From Thermofilaceae archaeon (GTDB taxonomy: Archaea > Thermoproteota > Thermoprotei > Thermofilales > Thermofilaceae), in assembly GCA_027017025.1 (NCBI GenBank), contig JALURH010000024.1, positions 1 to 6,312 of the forward strand: a stretch of 6,312 nucleotides of DNA. The letters are read 5' to 3'. Below are positions 1-5,206 of this stretch, in pieces (positions within the stretch are counted from its first letter, which is position 1; each line of letters starts with the position of its first letter). A model generated the notes under the pieces. That model was given only the letters and a program-made list of their open reading frames with translations. It was not told the DNA's origin and made no database searches. The position numbers and the translations under genes were made by a program.

Positions 1-956
1 GCTGTAGCCACTGCTACGTTAAACCTAGGCTAGCTCCCCTTGCTGAACTCAGCCTAGAGGAGAAGATAAGGATAATTAATGAAGCATATGACCTAGGTAT
101 TAAACACATAGGTTTTAGCGGTGGAGAACCACTTATACATCCACATTTCTTTAAACTAGCTAAAAGGTGCTACGAATACGATATAAGCGTAAGTACTGTT
201 ACCAACGGTTTTGCCCTAAACTCTAAGGTAGCTAGGGAGCTAGCTAAACTAGATATACGGGTTATCCTCAGCCTTGATGGACCAAATAGGGAGACTCATG
301 AGTTCCTTAGGGGGAGAGGGACTTGGGATAAGGTCTTATCTAGTATAGATTTACTGCAGAGGGAGGGTGTAAGGTTCTCAACCGTTATGGCTGTACATAG
401 ATACAACTACTGGAAAGTTAGTGAATACCTTGAATTCATATATGGTTTAGGTCTCGATAGAGCTGCACTAATCCCTGTCATGAAATCCGGCTTAGCTAGG
501 GGAAAAGAATTAGCGGTTACAGCGAGCGAATACATTGAGGCTATAGAACAAGCCTCAGCTAAAGCCGAGGAACTAACACTATATGTCTCACTTTGGTGTA
601 CACCCTTCGCTCCCATCGTTACCAAATCTAAGTACATATCTTCCTGGTCATGTAGGTTAGTTGATGTAGCTGATATAGACCCAGCTGGGAGGATACTACT
701 ATGCGACGTATTAGATATAGTTGTCACAAACATACCTGGGAAAGGTTTAAGCAGAGCCCTAGAAGAATTCGAGAAACACCTATTAGTGAAGACAGTAACT
801 GACCCACAACCATTACCTCCAGTCTGTGAGAGATGTAGGTTAGCAAGCTACTGTAGGGGAGGCTGTTTTGCGAGAGCATACCTTGAAGAAAAGAGCCTAA
901 AAGCGCCTGATCCACTGTGCCCCTTGGTAGCGAAAATAGATATAAGCGATTTATAA
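1..956 (+). CDS. Radical SAM/SPASM domain protein, 5'-truncated by the window edge
   Basis: The frame enters at base 3 and gives 317 residues to the TAA at 954-956; the start and the first Cys of the CxxxCxxC [4Fe-4S] motif lie outside the window. The first visible residues are CSHCY, the last two cluster cysteines of a radical SAM core. They are followed by an FSGGEP motif (SAM amino-group binding), a TVTNG strand and an LSLDGP segment, all typical of the radical SAM TIM barrel. The C-terminus has a complete SPASM pattern: a Cys at 651-653, eleven residues, Gly, four residues and a Cys at 702-704, then CX2CX5CX3C from 825, then a last Cys in a DPLCP motif. SPASM domains bind auxiliary Fe-S clusters, and family members usually modify peptides or proteins or mature enzymes. 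The substrate cannot be read from the sequence. The ATG at 387 is internal, not the start. It may be cytoplasmic, as no membrane segment is visible. Confidence 0.93.
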   Translation, partial: CSHCYVKPRLAPLAELSLEEKIRIINEAYDLGIKHIGFSGGEPLIHPHFFKLAKRCYEYDISVSTVTNGFALNSKVARELAKLDIRVILSLDGPNRETHEFLRGRGTWDKVLSSIDLLQREGVRFSTVMAVHRYNYWKVSEYLEFIYGLGLDRAALIPVMKSGLARGKELAVTASEYIEAIEQASAKAEELTLYVSLWCTPFAPIVTKSKYISSWSCRLVDVADIDPAGRILLCDVLDIVVTNIPGKGLSRALEEFEKHLLVKTVTDPQPLPPVCERCRLASYCRGGCFARAYLEEKSLKAPDPLCPLVAKIDISDL

Positions 957-967
957 TTCTAGTATCG

Positions 968-1004
968 GGTTACTCTACTGGTAGCCTTACTAAAACCACT
1001 TTTT
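968..1004 (+). terminator. Weak terminator candidate: short stem plus T-run
   Basis: Downstream of the first radical SAM gene, GGTTAC (968-973) can pair with GTAGCC (981-986) using one G-U pair and a 7-nt loop. A five-T run follows at 1000-1004. Archaeal terminators are often just U-runs, so the T-run alone could act. TTTTTG/CAAAAA (1000-1005 with 1009-1014) forms another small hairpin. Nothing else is evident in this part of the 181-bp gap. Confidence 0.3.
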
Positions 1005-1098
1005 GCTCCAAAAACCCCGTTATTTACGTAGCTAGAGATATTACAGATACTGGACTAGACATGTAGACATCTATTCACGATATTTCTATTCAATAGCC

Positions 1099-1107
1099 TA
1101 TTTTATA
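1099..1107 (+). promoter_or_regulatory. TATA-box-like element of the membrane operon
   Basis: TATTTTATA lies with its centre about 34 bp upstream of the ATG at 1138. An archaeal TATA box positions transcription start about 25 bp downstream, which predicts a leader of only some 8 nt. There is no good Shine-Dalgarno sequence before the ATG, which agrees with near-leaderless translation of the first operon gene. The BRE is not clearly recognisable. Confidence 0.5.
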
Positions 1108-1137
1108 GAGAAGAAACTAACTTTAGATGTGTAAAAC

Positions 1138-1527
1138 ATGTTGGAGGAGATAACTGATATCTTAGCGGGCTTAGGGGATATGCTAGAGCAGAAGCTTGCT
1201 GATCCAGCAATAGCATTCCTAGTAGGTGTTGCTGCGTGGGCTTTATGGCCTACTCCAGTTGATACAATTATCTTAACTCTCCTCATAGTATCTATACACT
1301 ATAAGCTTTCTGGGAAGAAACCTGCGTCCCCAGAGGAAATCAGGGAGAAGATAGGGGAGCTTAGAGGAGGGGAAACAGTACTCATAATAGCTGGGGTCCT
1401 ACTTACTGCACTTGGGGTTTACCTACTTCTAGGCGAATATGTTAGGATACCTTGGCAGATGCATGTAATACTGGCTGGAGTATTCCTAGTTATCTTAGGG
1501 ATATTCCTGGGTGAGAAAAGTGAGTGA
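1138..1527 (+). CDS. Small membrane protein of 129 aa with four predicted helices
   Basis: I do not recognise a named family for the whole protein. The ATG is the first possible start because an in-frame TAA sits at 1132-1134. The N-terminal 20 residues look amphipathic and acidic. Hydrophobic segments fall near residues 24-37, 41-57, 79-98 and 108-125, with a charged loop at about 58-78 (GKKP, PEEIREKIGEL). The C-terminal hairpin (79-125) has the Gly-spaced pattern of LiaF-type or DUF5668-like two-helix units: IAGVLLTALGVYLLLG, a short polar turn, then ILAGVFLVILGIFLG. It is the first gene of a four-gene operon and overlaps the next by 8 nt. A structural or modulatory membrane role is inferred from context. 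It ends in a charged EKSE tail. Confidence 0.85.
   Translation: MLEEITDILAGLGDMLEQKLADPAIAFLVGVAAWALWPTPVDTIILTLLIVSIHYKLSGKKPASPEEIREKIGELRGGETVLIIAGVLLTALGVYLLLGEYVRIPWQMHVILAGVFLVILGIFLGEKSE
1509..1514 (+). promoter_or_regulatory. Ribosome binding site deciding the second operon gene's start
   Basis: GGGTGA matches part of the archaeal Shine-Dalgarno consensus GGAGGTGA and lies 5 nt before the GTG at 1520. It covers the alternative upstream GTG at 1511, which has no comparable site of its own. This favours starting the second operon gene at 1520. Confidence 0.55.
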
Positions 1528-1714
1528 TTGGGCAGATAACTTTAAGCGAGGATTTACCCTCATTGTGTTAGGGCTACTCTGGTTGCTTTGGGAGAAAGGA
1601 TACATTAACCTTATGGAGGCAATAGCGTTGTTCCTAATATTTATTGGGATAGAAGTCATAATTGTGGGGTTAGCTAAACGAAGGGAGAGGAGGATTGAGG
1701 AAAGAACTAGTTGA
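1520..1714 (+). CDS. Small two-helix membrane protein of 64 aa, LiaF-TM/DUF5668-like
   Basis: A GTG start at 1520 is chosen because GGGTGA precedes it at 5-nt spacing; the alternative GTG at 1511 would add three residues. The protein has a short basic/amphipathic N-terminus (DWADNFKRG), helix 1 at about 11-24 (FTLIVLGLLWLLW), a turn EKGYINL, helix 2 at about 34-52 (IALFLIFIGIEVIIVGL) and a highly charged tail (KRRERRIEERTS). The layout resembles the N-terminal membrane hairpin found in LiaF/YvqF-type proteins and DUF5668, but a profile search was not possible. Both termini are probably cytoplasmic by the positive-inside rule. Its start overlaps the upstream gene by 8 nt and its end overlaps the next by 20 nt, implying coupled translation. 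It may be a partner or helper of the following beta-repeat protein (inference). Confidence 0.75.
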   Translation: MSDWADNFKRGFTLIVLGLLWLLWEKGYINLMEAIALFLIFIGIEVIIVGLAKRRERRIEERTS

Positions 1715-2717
1715 AGTAGGTATAGCATTAATAACAATAGGTATATTTTTCCTCGTAGTATCTTATATAGATATATTTGCGTATATTCATCCACCACTAC
1801 TCGTAATCTCTCTTGGATCAATAATCATTATATTGAGTTTAGCTATGCGTTTCGTTGGCAGCCGGCTAACTCTAATCCTCCACTTTGTTTCAGTAGCTAT
1901 ACATGTTTTCGCGTGGTTAACTATAGTTTTCCTAGCATTATCCCTGGTTTGGATACACCCACTATACCCTGCCAAGAAATACCTAGTTTATAGTTTAGAG
2001 GAGAATGTAGGGGAACTAAAAATCAGTATTGATGTGGGGAAAGTTGACGTAAATATACATTCTTGGGACTCAGATAAGTACCTAGTTAGGGTCTATATAA
2101 GGGATAATATAACTGGTTACTGTAAACCTCTACTCCACAGGCAGGATTATAATGGTATACTAAATGTGGAGATAAGGGATCCCAAGTATTGTTCCCCCCG
2201 GATAGGGGCTACAATTATTGAAGTAGCTATCCCGGAGGAGAAAAAGCTTGATTTAAACCTTAGAGCTGGGGCTGGCTCCATAATAATTAAGGAGGTTTCT
2301 GCGGAGTCACTACTAATACACTTATCTACTGGGAGGGTACAAGTAGAGAATGTATCTGCAAGTAGTGCTAGCATAGAGGTAAACGTTGGCTCAGTATACT
2401 CTGGTATCGATGCTTCTAGCGCGGAAATCAGGGTGAATACGGGTAGTATAGACCTAGATATTCTGGGGAGAAAGAATGGTAGTATTAATGTAAGCACCAA
2501 TATTGGTAACGTGAATATTAGATTAGGCGGTAAAGCTGGATACAATGTATATGCTTCGCTGAATATTGGGAGTATAGATACATATGGGGAGTTTATCGTT
2601 ATAGAGGAGAATAGTAACAAGTTTGTGGCTTATACACCAGATATCTACAAAGAGGGGGCTAAGGTAACTATATCTGTTAAGGTGAATATAGGTGGGATAG
2701 ATATCAAGCGTGATTGA
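1695..2717 (+). CDS. Membrane-anchored DUF4097-like (adhesin-type) beta-repeat protein
   Basis: The TTG start has GGGAG (1683-1687) at 7-nt spacing and no later in-frame start nearby. Residues 1-90 hold three hydrophobic helices (about 7-25, 35-51 and 62-87). The loop between helices 2 and 3 is basic (MRFVGSR), so the remainder (about 91-340) is predicted to face outside. That part is rich in beta strands with recurring x-G-S-[IV] turns: GAGSI (192-196), STGRV (211), NVGSV (230), NTGSI (248), NIGNV (269), NIGSI (290) and NIGGI (331), spaced mostly 18-21 residues. This is the beta-ladder signature of DUF4097/'putative adhesin' domains, also seen in LiaF and PspC C-termini. The only two cysteines, C143 and C166, are in the outer part and could form a disulfide. 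The first two helices look related to the hairpins of the two upstream gene products. The role is likely cell-envelope related; ligand unknown. Confidence 0.85.
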   Translation: MRKELVEVGIALITIGIFFLVVSYIDIFAYIHPPLLVISLGSIIIILSLAMRFVGSRLTLILHFVSVAIHVFAWLTIVFLALSLVWIHPLYPAKKYLVYSLEENVGELKISIDVGKVDVNIHSWDSDKYLVRVYIRDNITGYCKPLLHRQDYNGILNVEIRDPKYCSPRIGATIIEVAIPEEKKLDLNLRAGAGSIIIKEVSAESLLIHLSTGRVQVENVSASSASIEVNVGSVYSGIDASSAEIRVNTGSIDLDILGRKNGSINVSTNIGNVNIRLGGKAGYNVYASLNIGSIDTYGEFIVIEENSNKFVAYTPDIYKEGAKVTISVKVNIGGIDIKRD

Positions 2718-3522
2718 GTTGGCTGAGGAGCAGCTTCTCTTCGACGCTTTAAGCCACGAGACGAGGAGAAAGATAATTAGGATACTAGGGGAACATGGTC
2801 CCCAGCAATATACGGTAATTCTTGAGCAATTAGGTATTGAGACAGGTGTGCTGAATTATCACCTAGGTAAGCTAGGGAAAATTGTGGAGAAAGATAGTAG
2901 CGGTTTATATAGGTTAACTAGGCTTGGCGAAAAAGCATACAGTATCCTGCTATTTACTGAGGGCAGGTTGCCTCATACCCAACACAAAGTATCCTATAGG
3001 TGGCTCCTCGATATATTAACTATATTCGTTAACCCAGTTGCGGCTCTTAGAGACATATTTTCTCTCCACGTTTCTGCGGCGATAATAGTTCTATATTTTT
3101 TGGCTGCCTATATAGTGAGGTCTCCTCTAGGATTATTTATGGGGTATATTGCTCCTCTCATCCTAGATATTGCTTCAACATATATTATATATGGTTTAAC
3201 CCCGAGGAAGTGGAGAGAAATAGCTATAAAGTACAATTATATCCTTACTCCCTACATATTCTATCCACTACTACAGTTAACTGCAGTTAAGCTAAGATTC
3301 CCTGTGGAAAGCATTATCCTTATAGATGTATTTGCCGTTACTTGGCACATAATATATAATACTCTACTAATTAGGGACATCTATGGACTTGACTATACAA
3401 AGAGCATTATTATAGCATTTATTTCAGAAATATTTTCAAGCCAGCTATACGAAAGACTCGGCTTAATATATCCCCCCTCCGCTGGAAGTATCACTAGGTT
3501 TATTGCATTAATAGGGATATAG
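2710..3522 (+). CDS. ArsR-like winged-helix regulator fused to a Yip1-like membrane domain
   Basis: Residues 8-78 form an ArsR-type winged helix: LLFDALSHETRRKIIRIL is the typical entry helix, GVLNYHLGKL the recognition helix, and GLYRLTRLG the wing. After a linker (79-107) comes a segment NPVAALRDIF followed by about five hydrophobic helices (about 121-137, 142-162, 176-193, 200-221 and 231-247). The late motif TWHIIYNTLLIRDIYGLDYTKSI resembles the end of Yip1-family membrane domains. A winged helix tethered to the membrane suggests a one-component regulator that senses membrane or envelope state and probably controls its own operon (inference). The GTG at 2710 overlaps the preceding stop by 8 nt. 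The TTG at 2719, with GTGAT four nt upstream, is a plausible alternative start. It is the last gene of the operon. Confidence 0.88.
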   Translation: MIELAEEQLLFDALSHETRRKIIRILGEHGPQQYTVILEQLGIETGVLNYHLGKLGKIVEKDSSGLYRLTRLGEKAYSILLFTEGRLPHTQHKVSYRWLLDILTIFVNPVAALRDIFSLHVSAAIIVLYFLAAYIVRSPLGLFMGYIAPLILDIASTYIIYGLTPRKWREIAIKYNYILTPYIFYPLLQLTAVKLRFPVESIILIDVFAVTWHIIYNTLLIRDIYGLDYTKSIIIAFISEIFSSQLYERLGLIYPPSAGSITRFIALIGI

Positions 3523-3549
3523 TAGAGGGTTAACCTAGGCTCCACCTAT

Positions 3550-4368
3550 TTAATCCTTTCTCCGGTATGTTTCGTAGAAACCCATTAGCTCATCTAGAGA
3601 GATTTCATGTAGCTCCTCTACAACACCAATTGGCATAATGTAGAGGGGTTTTTCCTCAGGAGGTGCATTAATAACCTCGCGAACACTGTTATCGTCAAAT
3701 GCCCCTACGGCAACCGTACCTAGACCCAAAGCTACAGTCTGTAGATAGATGTTCTGGCCTACATGGCCAACCTCCATATGGACATACCTTACACCTCTAC
3801 TCCCGTATCTAGCCGTAGTTCTCTCATATATAGCGGTTATAACGATCACAACCGGAGCCTCCTCTACCCACGGTTGGCCTAGAGAAGCCTCGGAGAGCTC
3901 ACCCCTAATATCCCCCTTCTTGACTAGTATGAGCGAGTGCCTATATACATTATATCTATATATACCGGCTTCAATAAACCCTCCCTCAGGCAACCTAACT
4001 CCCTTCTCACCCACTACAACGTATAGCTCAAGCGGATACGTTGCTCCAGCAGATGGAGCAGCCCTAAACCTATACCTAGTGTCAGTTATACCCTGAGCAG
4101 CCCAAACTATTTGTGCAACCTGCTCTATAGTTAGGGGAACATCTAGGTACTTCCTTACACTCCTACGCCTAGCAATAGCCTCCTCTAGACTCATCTTGCC
4201 CTCTAGCTTCGGCGGGGGGAGAAATATTTCCTCCTCCATAAATTCTACACCCCTATCTACTGTTCTCCTAACCCAACTATACTTAATAACAATGATAGAT
4301 AATAATACTAGCAGAGATAAAGCAGCGAGTAACGTAGCTATCCTCTGCTTATTTAAACCCAGCTTCAC
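3550..4368 (-). CDS. SagB/ThcOx-type nitroreductase-family FMN oxidoreductase with N-terminal membrane anchor
   Basis: The 272-residue product starts at GTG 4368. Residues 10-28 are a hydrophobic helix (IATLLAALSLLVLLSIIVI) flanked by basic residues, followed by a linker to a nitroreductase-fold domain from about residue 55. Recognisable parts are RRRSVRKY (67-74, phosphate/FMN contact), LTIEQVAQIVWAAQGI (79-94), APSAGATYPLELYVVV (104-119), the YERTTARYGSRG stretch (181-192), HMEVGHVGQNIYLQ (197-210) and a GLGTVAVGAFDD segment (215-226). These are hallmarks of SagB/ThcOx-family dehydrogenases. In RiPP pathways members oxidise azolines to azoles, but many archaeal stand-alone members have unknown substrates. 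No YcaO or other cyclodehydratase is visible, so azole formation is not supported. It is convergent with the winged-helix gene (27 bp between stops) and divergent from the DJ-1 gene. Confidence 0.93.
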   Translation of the reverse strand: MKLGLNKQRIATLLAALSLLVLLSIIVIKYSWVRRTVDRGVEFMEEEIFLPPPKLEGKMSLEEAIARRRSVRKYLDVPLTIEQVAQIVWAAQGITDTRYRFRAAPSAGATYPLELYVVVGEKGVRLPEGGFIEAGIYRYNVYRHSLILVKKGDIRGELSEASLGQPWVEEAPVVIVITAIYERTTARYGSRGVRYVHMEVGHVGQNIYLQTVALGLGTVAVGAFDDNSVREVINAPPEEKPLYIMPIGVVEELHEISLDELMGFYETYRRKD

Positions 4369-4392
4369 ATAAATTATTACTTAAGTTTAGGC

Positions 4393-4399
4393 TATATTT
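4393..4399 (-). promoter_or_regulatory. TATA-like box of the nitroreductase gene (leaderless start)
   Basis: On the minus strand AAATATA ends 24 nt before the GTG at 4368, the spacing expected when transcription begins at or next to the start codon. There is no Shine-Dalgarno sequence before the GTG, which fits a leaderless mRNA. Confidence 0.55.
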
Positions 4400-4428
4400 G
4401 TTACAATAATTAAAGATGGAAAGAAAAA

Positions 4429-4438
4429 TTTCTAGAAA
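4429..4438. promoter_or_regulatory. Perfect 10-bp palindrome in the divergent promoter region, possible operator
   Basis: TTTCTAGAAA is self-complementary. It lies about 30 bp upstream of the minus-strand TATA box and about 30 bp upstream of the plus-strand AT-rich box, so a bound dimeric regulator could affect both genes. CTAG-centred palindromes are common by chance in this CTAG-rich DNA, so this is a weak call. Confidence 0.3.
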
Positions 4439-4467
4439 CTCTTAGCTACTCCATGTAGACATAATAA

Positions 4468-4477
4468 TATTTATTAA
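4468..4477 (+). promoter_or_regulatory. TATA-like box of the DJ-1/PfpI gene
   Basis: ATATTTATTA is the best AT-rich box upstream of the gene. A start site about 25 nt downstream falls near 4497-4500, giving a leader of about 20 nt that would include the GAGGTG site at 4508. A second AT-rich stretch (AATAAATTAA, 4491-4500) could instead drive a leaderless transcript, so the choice is uncertain. Confidence 0.4.
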
Positions 4478-4507
4478 CTTAGGTTCTGCTAATAAATTAA
4501 GCCACTT

Positions 4508-4513
4508 GAGGTG
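4508..4513 (+). promoter_or_regulatory. Shine-Dalgarno site deciding the DJ-1 gene start
   Basis: GAGGTG is an exact piece of the archaeal consensus GGAGGTGA and is 7 nt before the TTG at 4521. The earlier in-frame TTG at 4506 would overlap this site and has no site of its own. This points to 4521 as the start and gives an N-terminus beginning MKKT. Confidence 0.6.
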
Positions 4514-4520
4514 CCTTCCC

Positions 4521-5141
4521 TTGAAGAAAACCATAACTATACTCGTAATACTTCTTTCAATACTAGTTCTCTTGGGAACATCCCTGAGGGAGAAAAGGGG
4601 AGCTAGGGAAACACTTAGGGGAGCTAAGATTCTAGTAATCATAGCACCCGGCTTCAGCGAAGACGAATACAGCTCCGTTGAGACATACCTTAGGAGTAAA
4701 GGTGCAGAAATATTTCTTGCATACTACGAGCCTACACCTATAAAGAGTGATGAAGGCTACCTCTATACGCCGGATTTCACCCTGGGGACACTTGACCCCA
4801 GCGAATTCCACCTCATATATATTCCCGGAGGCGGTAATCCACGAGCACTGCTTAAAGATGAACGTAGGGAGCAACTCTTCAACTTCCTGAGAGAAGCTAA
4901 AGAGGGGAATGTAGTTATAGCGGCTGTATGTCATGGCCCACTAGTATTAATTGAGGCAGACATCCTAGATGGGTTAGAAGCTACCGGCCACCCCTCAATA
5001 ATGGGGTTACTTAGGGAGGCTGGAGCTAGGGTATCGGACAATATGGTTGTAGTAGATGATGGTGTTATAACTGCCCAGTACTCTGTTCTAGAGTTTAGGG
5101 AGAAACTAGCGCAGATTCTTAGGGAGAAATTAGGGGAATAA
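4521..5141 (+). CDS. DJ-1/PfpI superfamily protein with N-terminal signal-anchor
   Basis: With the TTG at 4521 the product has 206 residues; TTG 4506 would add five. It opens with KK and a hydrophobic stretch (about 4-18, ITILVILLSILVLLG), then a basic region, then the DJ-1/PfpI alpha/beta domain from about residue 35. The nucleophile elbow is AAVCHGP with C137-H138, just after the strand VVIAAV. The IPGGG loop (about 101-105) is present. The family Glu that contacts the nucleophile (position of DJ-1 Glu18) is matched by E49 in GFSEDE. Family activities include proteases, glyoxalases/deglycases and chaperones, and sequence alone does not choose among them. The N-terminal helix is unusual because most archaeal PfpI-like proteins are soluble; no lipobox Cys is seen, so it is either a membrane anchor or a signal peptide. 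It is divergent from the nitroreductase and convergent with the right-hand radical SAM gene. Confidence 0.9.
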   Translation: MKKTITILVILLSILVLLGTSLREKRGARETLRGAKILVIIAPGFSEDEYSSVETYLRSKGAEIFLAYYEPTPIKSDEGYLYTPDFTLGTLDPSEFHLIYIPGGGNPRALLKDERREQLFNFLREAKEGNVVIAAVCHGPLVLIEADILDGLEATGHPSIMGLLREAGARVSDNMVVVDDGVITAQYSVLEFREKLAQILREKLGE

Positions 5142-5172
5142 CCGTGAGAGACAGGAGGGATCGAATTTACCC

Positions 5173-5206
5173 CCAGAAAACACTATAGTTAAACAGTGTT
5201 TGCTGG
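5173..5206. terminator. Inverted repeat between convergent genes, candidate bidirectional terminator
   Basis: CCAGAAAACACT (5173-5184) and AGTGTTTGCTGG (5195-5206) are complementary at 11 of 12 positions, with a 10-nt loop. The stop codon of the minus-strand radical SAM gene (5189-5191) lies in the loop, and the plus-strand DJ-1 gene ends 31 bp before the first arm. The symmetrical placement suits ending transcription from both sides. There is no long T-run on either strand, so this is moderate evidence only. Confidence 0.4.

Noticed and set aside
387..956. Treating the ATG at 387 as the start of the left radical SAM gene
   Set aside because: The frame is open to the left edge and encodes the CSHC cluster residues, FSGGEP and LSLDGP motifs, so the Met is internal.
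957..1137. Search for a small precursor peptide or RNA gene in the largest gap
   Set aside because: All frames on both strands are broken by stops; the longest piece seen on the minus strand is about 9 codons, and no tRNA-like or other RNA fold was recognised.
1495..1821. 108-codon open frame on the minus strand
   Set aside because: It spans three sense-strand genes that have coherent membrane-protein sequences and SD sites; the antisense product shows no domain.
2147..2620. 157-codon open frame on the minus strand
   Set aside because: It lies wholly inside the beta-repeat gene, is an antisense shadow with low-complexity Leu/Ser/Ile content and has no recognisable domain or start signal.
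3523..3549. GGTTAACC and CCTAGG palindromes in the 27-bp convergent gap as a terminator
   Set aside because: The palindromes are short, no stable stem with a loop forms, and CTAG-type palindromes are common here; only a pyrimidine-rich tract follows on the plus strand.
3749..4096. 115-codon open frame on the plus strand
   Set aside because: Antisense to the core of the nitroreductase domain, whose family motifs are unmistakable.
5144..5188. 14-codon GTG-started frame after the DJ-1 gene
   Set aside because: Too short, no SD before the GTG, ends at the convergent gene and overlaps the inverted repeat; no reason to think it is translated.
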